Below, piece by piece: positions 1 to 9,021 of a DNA stretch of 38,362 nucleotides. The notes beneath the pieces were generated by a model that did no database searches, had not been told where the DNA came from, and saw nothing but the letters and a program-made list of their open reading frames with translations. The DNA is from Pilasporangium apinafurcum (lineage: Eukaryota > Oomycota > Peronosporomycetes > Pythiales > Pythiaceae). Position 1 is the stretch's first letter; each line of letters opens with the position of its first letter. The DNA lies in contig BCKE01000036.1 in the NCBI GenBank assembly GCA_001600495.1, forward strand, positions 314,789 through 353,150, written 5' to 3'. The position numbers and the translations under genes are program-made.

Positions 1-2597
1 TCACCAAGAAGAGAAATAGCCACAGACAGTTTGCGCTTCATACCTCCTGACAGTTCACACGACTTCACATGTCGTTTTTCTGTCAAACCAACTTCTCGAA
101 TTTGGTTGTCAACAACTGCACGCAATTCTTGATCGAGATAGCCCTTGATTCGACCAAATAACAACAAATGTTCCTCCACTGTCATATCCGCAAACAGTAC
201 ATCGTGTTGGAAGCAGATACCCAATGACTCACGAATCTCATCCATATCTTCTGTAAGCGATAACCCTCGGAACGAAGCATTCCCCGATGATGGAGCAATC
301 ATACCAGTGAGCATAGAGATCAAAGTCGTCTTACCAGCACCGTTATGACCCAACAGACATGTAATCTGATCCTTGTACATCACCAAATCAATCCCTTTCA
401 CAGCAATTTTCTCGCCGCCTGGAACTGGGAAGACCTTCCGCAATCGTTGAATTGACAAGACTTCTTCGTTGCGCTCTTGTTCACGGAGATCTGCATTGAC
501 AGGCTCAAAGTTTGGATTTACGTCTAAAATAATATTATCCAATAACGCATCTTGTGGAGCAGGAACACTAGACTCTTGAACACGTTTTAACGCACGCGCT
601 TTTCGCTTGTCTCGCCAGTAGGAAGGAGAGACTGGAAAGTACCATTTTAATGTCGTGCCATACTCTTTTGGGATCACCTTTTCGAAGTACAATCCGATCA
701 GCGTGTACAACACGGAGTCGACGACAAACATGAGCAAAGCAGTTTGGAAGCGGAAGTTGTCACTCAACAAGTTGAGATTGGAGAACGCAATGCCCTGACC
801 GGTCGCCTCTAGGTTGGCGAGCACTTTCACACCAAGAGCGAGTCCAACCGGAGGAGAAAGACATCCGATTGATTTTGCGTTTTCGGCAGTTTGCTCCGAA
901 AACGCTGTCGATACGAAGTACATGAGGAAGAAAACAATCATTCCTACAAACGCCCCGGTCCGTGACTTGCTGAATATCGTACTAATAAGAAATGCGTATG
1001 CCAGGACACTCACGCCGAACAGGAAGAAGAATAACCAAATTACCACGACAGAACTATTCGCGAAGAGACCAGCCAATCCTGCAATCGCTTGGAGAATCGC
1101 ACCGACGAACAAAATTGCGATATATGTCAAATACCATGAAATGATGATTGCTTTCTCCTTCACACCCAAAATCTTCAAATACTCGCGAATTCTCGATTCT
1201 TTCTCGTGGATGAACACAACTAGCATCCGTGACACCGCATACAGATAGGACAAAATAAACACCATTGCAAACACGTCCTTCACTTGGTCGTAAAATGTAG
1301 ACTTTTTGTAACTTTCCACGGGGAATGGAGCAACTACGCCACCAAGGTATGATTGAGGCGCTTGACGAAGAGGTGTCAACAGAGCTTCCTTGGTATCATT
1401 AGACATGAGTGCGAGCGCATTTGCGAACGAAGCGTTGATAGTGGTGTCAGTTGAAAACGTAGTGAACGCGACTTGAATCAACGCATCGTCATTCAGTACC
1501 GAGAGAAGTCGGTCATCCATATCTGGTGATGAGATAGCCGTAGTCTGCGACCGTTGACATTGGCCACCGGTAGTTTTCGTAGTGGCGTCCCATTCGGGCA
1601 TGCACGTGACGAATCGCGTGACGAGGGTTTGCAGGGTCATGAACCCTGTTACTACATACAGAGAATAGTAGTCCGTGCTGAGCTCTTTCTGGGTAAGAGA
1701 AACTTCTGCTGGACTTCCGTTGGTTTTCGGGACGCGACCTGTACCAGAGTTCCCTGCAGTTGAATTCAATCGTAATGTGTACTCAATAGAAGCGGCAGAT
1801 CCAATATTCGCATCGTCCGGAAATGTATCAAACACAATGGCTGCATAGATGCGAGGGTTGGTCATGTCGTCCCCGTAGCTATCACCTTTCACATAATCCT
1901 CTAAATCTTGAGCTGTTGTGAAAAACTGAACACTGTCACTGAACGAAGGAACTTCCAAAGGTGTCTCCGATGAGTTCCACAATGTCACGCGTGGATACCA
2001 CTGCTCCATCGTCTGCATGAAGTACTGCCTCGTAAACGTATTGTCCGGTGCAATACCAATCTTGTATGGAACAACCTTCCCGGCACACTCGTCCGGAACT
2101 TTGTATGCTGAAGACGAGTTTGTGCTAGTGTCACCACGTTCCACCACGCCAGATGTACACGTCGACAAGTCTTTATCCGAGAGTTCTTCCAGTCGAATCC
2201 CATCCGCCACTGATTGCCGACCCAAATCTAGAATCAGCCCGGTCACTGATGTCTCATGCATCGCAAAGAGTGGCAGTGTGGTTGGCACCCACTCAATGGT
2301 CGTCCCTGAGGGGGTGAACAGGTTGAATGATGTGCCAATAGAATTATCTGATGTCGAGGCGTAGTCCGTACTCCATCCCGCTGGGACATCCACTTCGGTC
2401 AATAATCCTTTCAGTTGCCCCAGAAGCAAGATAAACAGCGCAGGCACCATAATTTCCAGTAGTGTAGCAATCGGATGACGTCGTTTGAGTAGTACATTTT
2501 TCCAAAGCAGCGCCTTCAAGTACGTCCAAGTTGTGCGGCGCTCCGCCAAGTTGGTGGTGGGCGACACAAAATTCGGTACCGATGCCTCCATCTTCAT
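1..2597 (-). CDS. ABCA-type transporter, 5' part (copy A), runs off left edge
   Basis: The minus strand is open from an ATG at 2597 to the window edge, so the C-terminal half lies outside. The protein follows copy B at 9918-16010 throughout. It has a short cytosolic N-terminus (NLAERRTT), TM1 (IMVPALFILLLGQL), a large extracellular loop of about 390 residues, then the TM2-6 block with the juxtamembrane motif [22 protein letters not shown]1 follows, with Walker [10 protein letters not shown] near 320-350 and the signature SGGMKRKL at the edge. Family knowledge: full ABCA proteins move lipids or sterols across membranes. The extracellular loop differs clearly from copy B, while the NBD1 DNA is identical to it from 1 to 612. 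ATG 2597 is the first in-frame start after a TAA, but one extra T near 2571-2574 relative to the paralogues suggests the original N-terminus was in another frame. Substrate is unknown. Confidence 0.85.
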   Translation of the reverse strand, partial: MKMEASVPNFVSPTTNLAERRTTWTYLKALLWKNVLLKRRHPIATLLEIMVPALFILLLGQLKGLLTEVDVPAGWSTDYASTSDNSIGTSFNLFTPSGTTIEWVPTTLPLFAMHETSVTGLILDLGRQSVADGIRLEELSDKDLSTCTSGVVERGDTSTNSSSAYKVPDECAGKVVPYKIGIAPDNTFTRQYFMQTMEQWYPRVTLWNSSETPLEVPSFSDSVQFFTTAQDLEDYVKGDSYGDDMTNPRIYAAIVFDTFPDDANIGSAASIEYTLRLNSTAGNSGTGRVPKTNGSPAEVSLTQKELSTDYYSLYVVTGFMTLQTLVTRFVTCMPEWDATTKTTGGQCQRSQTTAISSPDMDDRLLSVLNDDALIQVAFTTFSTDTTINASFANALALMSNDTKEALLTPLRQAPQSYLGGVVAPFPVESYKKSTFYDQVKDVFAMVFILSYLYAVSRMLVVFIHEKESRIREYLKILGVKEKAIIISWYLTYIAILFVGAILQAIAGLAGLFANSSVVVIWLFFFLFGVSVLAYAFLISTIFSKSRTGAFVGMIVFFLMYFVSTAFSEQTAENAKSIGCLSPPVGLALGVKVLANLEATGQGIAFSNLNLLSDNFRFQTALLMFVVDSVLYTLIGLYFEKVIPKEYGTTLKWYFPVSPSYWRDKRKARALKRVQESSVPAPQDALLDNIILDVNPNFEPVNADLREQERNEEVLSIQRLRKVFPVPGGEKIAVKGIDLVMYKDQITCLLGHNGAGKTTLISMLTGMIAPSSGNASFRGLSLTEDMDEIRESLGICFQHDVLFADMTVEEHLLLFGRIKGYLDQELRAVVDNQIREVGLTEKRHVKSCELSGGMKRKLSVAISLLG

Positions 2598-2899
2598 CAG
2601 GATCCTTCGTTAGTTCGTTGGATGTGGATGCAGATGTCGGCTTGTTCGATTATGATCGCCATCGACGGCGGCGTAGTTGGCATCCATATTCCTCATCCGT
2701 TTCCTGGGACATCAAACACCAGATGCTCTGAATTTCGACTGAATCCCGCAAAATATTAACTTAAATCAATTTTTTTGTTTGCAATATCATAGAACATCTT
2801 CTACAAATATACTGATTTTTGTTATATTCAGCAGAGTGATGGCTGGTAAACAATGGTAATCGTTCAGGTTCACAGAACGCGGTAATCGCGCAATTTCTG

Positions 2900-2935
2900 A
2901 TTGGCTAAAATATTTTTATTATGATATATGATTGG
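2900..2935 (-). promoter_or_regulatory. Tandem CCAAT boxes upstream of ABCA copy A
   Basis: Two AGCCAATCA boxes read on the minus strand, with ATTGG at 2900-2904 and 2931-2935 on the plus strand. They are 31 bp apart and 303 bp or more upstream of the ATG. Copy B has the same pair at nearly the same spacing. CCAAT boxes bind the NF-Y complex in eukaryotes; function here is inferred. The rest of 2598-3157 shows nothing else I can name. Confidence 0.5.
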
Positions 2936-3157
2936 CTGAAAAATGTGTAAAAGTGTGTTTACCGCACGAAATTGACCGCAATGATGACGGCGCTTTAGAC
3001 ACAGCATTGTGAAGCAACAAGAGAACCATATGCGCGCATGCAGTAGATGAATTCTACATGCTGTTCGCTGGATTTTCTTAACAAGGTGATGGAGAGATAG
3101 TGTTGTCCATGCTGTATGCATAATGCACAAACTAAAGTTGATGGATTTTTGGGGACC

Positions 3158-3857
3158 GCTTCACCGCGATGATACAACCAAAATACAGTAGTCCCCAGTT
3201 AGCTCATAACTACCAACGACAAAATTGGACCGAGACCATGCACATTATAAACGTAGTGTTTTCATTAGCGTATACAACGGCATATACAATATACATCCTA
3301 TGATCATCGAACATGTGAGTCTGAATAGCCCATTGGATCCTGGTTCATAAACTCGGTTTCGGGGGAAATACACTGAGAGTAGTTGCCAACATTTTACGAA
3401 TCTTGTACCATACCACGTGCGACACCCTTTTCTTCTGTTTGCTTCGCGGCGAATTGGTTAAAAATCTGCTCCAATGTGGTTTGCGACACGCTATACTCAG
3501 CAATATGCATCTTCGTCTTCATCTCTTCCACCAGTGCAAATACCTTGGACAACTTCAAATTCTCGTTCGCATCTTCAAGTTTGAAGCNACAGAAATCGTT
3601 CTGACGTTCCATCACTGACACAGAGTCATTGCCGAAAGCATTTTTTAGAAATGCATTTAACGCGTCGAATCGGGTTTCTTCCACACACCATGAACTAAAC
3701 GCTTCGACACGAATAAAGCCGTCCCGCTCAAGAGCTGCGGCCAAGTTGTAGCCTGTGGGGTGTGACGCCACGATACGTTGAGCTAGCCGTGGATTTCCGA
3801 ATGCACGGTACTTTCCCACGAGATCTACCTTGGTTATAAACGCATTTTCTCCAACAA
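3158..3857 (-). pseudogene. Isolated 3' end of an ABCA gene (duplicate of copy B end)
   Basis: This is an inverted copy of 15547-16246: the last 140 or so codons of the transporter plus about 235 bp of 3' flank. Positions 3158-3807 match 15597-16246 base for base over 650 bp, including an ambiguous N at 3588 that mirrors the N at 15816. From 3808 to about 3857 there are seven differences, and then homology stops at a dispersed repeat. The reading frame is open from the repeat to the stop at 3394, but everything upstream (both membrane domains and both NBDs) is missing, so no transporter can be made. It is either a segmental-duplication remnant or an assembly duplicate of copy B. Confidence 0.85.
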
Positions 3858-4160
3858 TCAGTCATCTGTGTACGATTCAACGGTGCATCGACGATAATAC
3901 CACGGGAATGAACGCACTCAAGACTCTCGCTATCCCATATAACTTCATATCTGTAATGTTTGCCTTCCTTTCGCACCGATACTACCGCATCACGCTTTCC
4001 AGACAATCACTTTGATTTTCTACACACTCGATCTCCTAGAGCATACATTGTCATCGCCTCGCATCCGTTCTTGAAAAGAAGAAGAATGGGGAGAATTCGA
4101 AACAAGTTTCTGTTTCTATTGATATAGATCTGTTCGCTTTAAAAAACACGTCAAAGTGTA
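3858..4160 (-). repeat. Dispersed repeat, copy 1, with unknown ORF remnant
   Basis: Read on the minus strand, this aligns with 25960-26182 on the plus strand, through landmarks such as TTTCGAATTC, CATTCTTCTTTTCA, GAACGGATGCGA and AAAATCAAAGTGATTGTCTGGA. The two copies differ at many positions, so the insertion is old. Copy 1 carries an open stretch from 4006 down to about 3840 with charged, protein-like sequence (VSVRKEGKHYRYEVIW) that I do not recognise. Both copies read TGA at the same codon upstream of it. It abuts the broken ABCA 3' end. Family unknown. The stretch 4161-4271 holds nothing recognisable. Confidence 0.6.
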
Positions 4161-4271
4161 TCCTAGAGGTAGGAAAAATGGAGGATAGAGGTTTATGAGA
4201 CGTAAATTGACGGTTGCGATATACGAATTCCATAGTAGCCTAGGTTACCCAATCCAGCTCTCTCCTGACGC

Positions 4272-5951
4272 TCAGCACGAGCCGAACGGGGAAAAAAAGG
4301 ATCTCTTACAGACGCTCGGACACCAGAGAATGCCTAAAAAGTCACGTTTTTTCATGGTGCACCTTCCGTTGCAACAGTCCATACCTCCGATCCAGTTCTC
4401 ACAGTCAGTGCCGAAGACGCACATTTCGCCGCTCTTTCTCGGCCAGTGCAGGCGCGTGATATCGTTTTCGCACGTGCCGGGCTGACCGATGATCCCCTGG
4501 CAGTCGCTCGGGCACCACGAGATGCCTATATAGTCGCTCAGCTTGGTCTGGCACATGGAGTGGCCCGCATTCGTGCAACAGGCGTTGCCCGGGCCCACCA
4601 ATGCGTTGCCCTGGCACGGGTGAAAGAGGTCGCATGCCTCGCCGGTCTGTCCCGTCGGGTCCGGCCAGTTGTATGCGATGGATTTTGTAGGGCACTGGCC
4701 GCCGGCCGCGGCGATCTCGCGGCACATCATATTGCGCATCCAGTCCATCACGACCGGCGTGTTCGAAAACACACCCGTCTCTTCGATGTGGTTGACGCGC
4801 GCCAGGATGTGCGTTTGGTCCAGCGTCAGGGTATCGGTCGCGCCGAGCTCGGGCCACTGGCCCTTGCCACCGTACCAGTGGATGGGACCGTCGGCGCCGT
4901 TCTCGCGCCAGTACGCACAGGAGGCCACTTCCACAAGGCCGTCGTTGCGCTTGTCCGGGTGGCCAGTCTTGGCCAGCTCGTCCGCGACGGCATTGCCCGT
5001 TAAGCCCATGGCAAGGCCCATGTTGAACTGGTCGACCTCGCTCTGCACGCGGACCGCCGTATTGAATTCGAAGAGTTTGAAGACGTTGCCCTGGAGCGAC
5101 GAGTCGGTGAGCTGTTTGGGGTTGCCAAGGGGCTGGATACCGCAGACCGAGCCTTTGAGCAGGCTCTTGCTGTCCACGAGCTGTGCCATCTTGTTCTTGT
5201 TGGTACTTGCGAGACGCATACCGTCTTTGAAGTAGTTGAAGCCCTGGAACACGATGTCGTTCATGAACGTGTTAACCGGTATCACATAGTTGGCGACGGT
5301 TATGACGTTGGACATGGCGTTGCCGATCGCCTGGCCACTGTAACCACCGCCCAGACTGTACCACTGCACGCACTTGTCTTGTTGGTAGCACGCACCCGCG
5401 AGGATGGCGTTGGCCATCGAGTGTGCGAATACGATGCCGCCGCTGGCGATCACATCTCGCGCCTTCTCGTAGTAGGTCGTCTGCAGATGTGAGTCCATCC
5501 AGTTGTAGTTCTTGGTGTCTGCCCACGAGTACACGAACTGGCTGCACAAGTCCGCGTACCAGATGTTGTAGGGCCCCCAATACGTGCGCAACGACCCTGC
5601 CACATCGCCGTACCAGGTTTTCCATTTGGTCGGGCGCGCCCCCTGCACCATGGCACCGTGCAGGAAGAGACACGTGGTCAGCTTGTTGGAAGCCGCTTGC
5701 GGCGCCGCGGCTTCCAGGTCGGTAGCCACGATTGTAGTGCCCTCGGTTTCAGCGGCCGCCGCAGTCGACACGGTCATGGCGCTGGTGTCGTTAATACCCG
5801 CGACGTAAGCGCATGCTCCGGCCACTGCCGCGAGCAGCGCAACCGCCGCACCGATGATCTTGGTATATCTGCGCATGCGGGAGGGCTTGATGTCCCCGAC
5901 TTCTCGCGCTACAAGGCGGGCCTCGGCCTCTTGGTCGACTGGAGAAGGCAT
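4272..5951 (-). CDS. Membrane-anchored lipase-like alpha/beta-hydrolase with Cys-rich tail
   Basis: 559 residues from ATG 5951; the open frame extends further upstream but has no ATG there. A basic stretch (RMRRYTK, 25-31) followed by a hydrophobic helix (residues 32-52) suggests a type II signal anchor. An alpha/beta-hydrolase domain follows: CLFLHGA near 94-100 (oxyanion region), AHSMA at 176-180 giving nucleophile Ser178, NDGLV at 336-340 giving Asp337, and His381 or His388 as third triad member. The serine motif has Ala in place of both usual glycines of GxSxG. Residues 440-559 hold over a dozen cysteines with a repeated pattern ending GI-x-WCPS-x-C (475-484 and 540-548), probably disulphide-bonded outside the cell or in the lumen. 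The gene is visibly more GC-rich than its flanks and is single-exon. Lipase or esterase activity is inferred; the substrate is unknown. Confidence 0.75.
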   Translation of the reverse strand: MPSPVDQEAEARLVAREVGDIKPSRMRRYTKIIGAAVALLAAVAGACAYVAGINDTSAMTVSTAAAAETEGTTIVATDLEAAAPQAASNKLTTCLFLHGAMVQGARPTKWKTWYGDVAGSLRTYWGPYNIWYADLCSQFVYSWADTKNYNWMDSHLQTTYYEKARDVIASGGIVFAHSMANAILAGACYQQDKCVQWYSLGGGYSGQAIGNAMSNVITVANYVIPVNTFMNDIVFQGFNYFKDGMRLASTNKNKMAQLVDSKSLLKGSVCGIQPLGNPKQLTDSSLQGNVFKLFEFNTAVRVQSEVDQFNMGLAMGLTGNAVADELAKTGHPDKRNDGLVEVASCAYWRENGADGPIHWYGGKGQWPELGATDTLTLDQTHILARVNHIEETGVFSNTPVVMDWMRNMMCREIAAAGGQCPTKSIAYNWPDPTGQTGEACDLFHPCQGNALVGPGNACCTNAGHSMCQTKLSDYIGISWCPSDCQGIIGQPGTCENDITRLHWPRKSGEMCVFGTDCENWIGGMDCCNGRCTMKKRDFLGILWCPSVCKRSFFSPFGSC

Positions 5952-6291
5952 CGCGGGCTTCGATGTCAGATTTGTGCTTGCGCACTTGAAGGGAAAAGCA
6001 GAAATGGCATGGTACGACGGCACAGGAAGGTGGTATCTTACTCTATCGACATCCTTGTCCTTGGAAAACAAAATGAGCGGTGCTGCTGCGTCCTGATGCG
6101 CCGCTAGATCTTAAGACTGGCGCGTGCCGGTGGTGATAGACGGACGTCACTCTATCTTTCAGTATGAAGATCTTGTTCATTTGTGCTACGGCGACGGTTC
6201 ACGAGTCACTGGGGAGACTCTGATCGACTTGTCCGTCGACTGAAGGAAAAAAATTACATCATCCAATTTATTTAGCCATGACATGACGTAA

Positions 6292-6813
6292 GCGAGTGGA
6301 TCGATCAGTCGGCTACCATTCACTACGATGAGATGGAATATGAACATGATGATCTTCTGGGAACGGTTGTATACGGCAAACCCAAATGTGCTCAAAGATT
6401 ATCCGGAAGACATCAATTACGAAACAATTTCTGAAGCAGACGCTATTTTGAAATATTATCAATATAATGATCATCCTAATTGCTGGGAAATTTTACAGTA
6501 AGAACCCATATCAAACTCAGATTTTGGGAACACATCTAGGAGATATTACATTTGCTCGAGTCCAAAAATCAGTCATCTCATTCAGGAGTACATCGATGGT
6601 TGCTTTGATAATCCTGGAGAAATTCCGGGCAATATAGACTGGAAACACTCGAGTAGCAACCCAGATGTGATTAATGTTTTAGTAAAGGATTTTGAATTTA
6701 TCAATCTGGAACAATTTAATTATAATCTAAATGCAGTTGATTATTTAGAGAAGTATCTTCATTTGATCAATTGGGACAGCAGCCGTGTCAACAGCTATTG
6801 CATTAGATTCTAA
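6292..6813 (+). pseudogene. Decayed giant-virus-type (NCLDV) repeat protein fragment
   Basis: One plus-strand frame reads through 6292-6813 with a single in-frame TAA at 6499-6501. Both sides of the stop carry short imperfect repeats of about 20-25 residues, of the style NPNVLKDYPEDINYETIS, SSNPDVINVLVKDFEFINL and LNAVDYLEKYLHLINWDS. The periodic NP-[N/D]-[A/V]-I then L-x-x-x-x-x-[K/E]-I-[N/D]-W layout is that of the repetitive proteins common in nucleocytoplasmic large DNA viruses such as Mimivirus relatives. Codon choice is A/T-rich, unlike the GC-rich gene to the left. The frame lacks a clear start and is interrupted, so it is a remnant. Integrated NCLDV sequence has been described in Phytophthora genomes; the viral origin here is inferred from the repeat pattern. 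Confidence 0.6.
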
Positions 6814-6985
6814 TAAGCATGCATCGGGAATTGACTCTATGGATATGACAACTCTTGTACTCGGGGGTACTTCATTGACATCAGCAAAGGCTGCTTACTT
6901 AACTCACATGTATTTCGAGGAGGTATTAAGGTTAGTCTTTGTGTGTTGCTGCACGCCAGCCATACATGCTTCCAATTTCATGCCA

Positions 6986-7354
6986 TTGCCTTCTAACATC
7001 CAGAAGTAGCTCCATCATCGATGGTTCATGCATCACGAATCGAGGTAGCCCTGTCGTCAGCAGGTCAATCTTGTATTCAATCGGAGCGAACAGATTATAA
7101 ATTGTCTGGATAGTGCCGTCAATTGAGAGAAACTGTGTTCGTGCTCCACCTGGCGGACACAAATTCACTTCATCCATCAGTGTCTTCAACAGTCTCAAAA
7201 GCAAGATAAAGATCATTGGTAGCGCATTTCCCAGGAATGTCGCAACCGTATTTTGTTTCTTCAATAGCGCATTCTTCCACAGCTGTGCGTTTAGGGACGT
7301 CGTCGTTGTGCAGCGATCCGCCAGGTGTTCATCTGGTGGTAGAAATTCGATTTC
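6986..7354 (-). pseudogene. Isolated 5' fragment of an ABCA gene
   Basis: The minus strand encodes the ABCA N-terminus in one open frame: EFLPPDEHLADRC, LWKNALLKKQNT, TM1 (LPMIFILLLRLLKTL), then YNLFAPIEYKIDLL and TGLPRFVMHEPSMMELLLDVRRQ. It resembles copy B more than copy A. At about 6986 similarity stops abruptly and the frame runs through unrelated sequence to a stop at 6932. There is no ATG at the expected start, and the rest of the transporter is absent. This is a relic of a fourth ABCA copy, cut close to the virus-like remnant. Confidence 0.75.
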
Positions 7355-7380
7355 ATTTGATGCACGTTCACGTCGCTGAG

Positions 7381-9021
7381 TGAGTTGACAACGCCAAGAC
7401 GAAAAGAGTTCTCGTACACGCGTAGGTAGACGCAGGTGTTTTCAATTGTGGATATACAAATAAATGCATGTCGATGCGAATATTCCCTTCATGGGGCTAT
7501 GACCAAGTCTGTCAGGTCACACTGTAGACCGATATGACTGTTTCTTTGCTGTCTCAAATTTCGCTGATTTGTTTCAGTACAACAGAGTCCACTTCAATGA
7601 AAGAGATGTATAATGGATTGTAAATGGTATAATTCTCCAGCCCACTCCCATCTCCGTTTTAATAGCTGGAATTGAATGATAATACTTGATTTTATCAGCT
7701 GAAACAGGCTTTTGGATTACGATCACGCCATGAAATTGTGATTACCACGACCAGTTGGGTGCTAGCTCTGTCCTCTCTATGAAAGCAATAAGCCTTAGTT
7801 TTAAAAATATCCTTGACTGTATCCTTTTCGAAAAGCCTTGGTGTTTGGCAGCTTTGCTCATGCCACAGTGGGACAACAAGCAGCAAAATTGTAAAAGAAT
7901 CCAGTGTTTCAAATCGATAGTGCGTGTCGACTTTCAAAAACAGCTTACAGAATTTGGTCGATGAAGGTGGATTCATAACCCATGTTTCGGCTGTCGGATC
8001 CGTTGGATTTTGTTGTGGTAATCATACAAAAACGTGCCACATTCTATGTCATTTTGATTAGGTATGCATTTGCAGATCTTATAGGAATGCCTATGCAGTG
8101 CAATCACCAAGACATGACATAGCGGCAGGTACAGATGTTCTTCCACGATCCGAAGAGCCTTGTCTGTAACGAAGATCTGCATGTATGAGTCCTCAACACA
8201 AACGAGGTCAATATGATTGTTCATCGATGCTTAACATCGATTGCTGCATCTGTAGTCGAATGGTGTGGGGAAATCATCGTAAGATGTATTTTGGATCTCG
8301 TAGATGACGGTTGCGATGTAAGCACAGCTTTAGCGTTTGTTTGTTCGTAAATTTATTTCAAGCAAAATTTTGACACTTCCATTTTAGAGAAGGTAAAATT
8401 AGGCTTCTATTAACAAATTTTGGTTATGTACTCAAAAATAATATACTCTAATTTTAATGATTTCTATATATGAATTTAGGGGATATTTTATTTTTAATAA
8501 TATAGGCTCTTTTAATTATTTACGGTATTTTAGCACAAACACCTAACTTTACATGCAAAGAACATTTTTTAGACGGATCTTGGATAATTCTCTAAAAATA
8601 TTCGACACCATGCCCATTCAAATGAGCCAACAACACCAGTTCCTTTCTACCTTTGCATCTTACTTACATAGCTATCATTGCCTTTGGATTCAGACGATCA
8701 CGCTTCGGAGGGCTATGGAAAATGTAAAGTTAAGGGTCACCAGGTATAACAACTCGTACATCACGGATAGATACTGCTCAGTTCATATCTCGAAGCAACG
8801 TCATGTCTAATCCAGCAGAAGTAGTGTACTATGAAAAATGGATTCTCAGAACCTGGTGATGGTGGTGCGGTGTGACAAGTTACCCAAGAGTGCATTTATG
8901 TTACCAACACATTCGCATGTGGAAGAAGGTTCGATACCTTTGTAAATTCGCGATTTATCTTACTTACTAGCGATTACCAAAATACGGCCTAATCGTGTGG
9001 ACATGTTTGCAAAGTCGGTTG
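7381..9021. other. Gene-poor AT-rich stretch
   Basis: No gene is recognised. Two ATG-initiated open frames (8224-7973 on minus, 83 residues; 8553-8810 on plus, 85 residues) have no motif I know and no flanking exon signals. 8340-8560 is strongly AT-rich. It may be decayed mobile DNA. Confidence 0.4.

Noticed and set aside
5952-6071. Longer lipase-like frame starting at 6071.
   Set aside because: That start is TTG; in a nuclear gene the first ATG at 5951 is preferred, and it places the signal anchor near the N-terminus.
6498-6585. A GTAAGA...TTCAG segment that could be an 88-nt intron removing the TAA of the virus-like frame.
   Set aside because: Splicing it out moves the downstream repeats out of frame, so the in-frame stop reads better as decay.
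7973-8224. 83-residue minus-strand ATG frame.
   Set aside because: Protein-like in composition but no motif, no conserved context and a stop immediately upstream; kept only as part of the gene-poor stretch.
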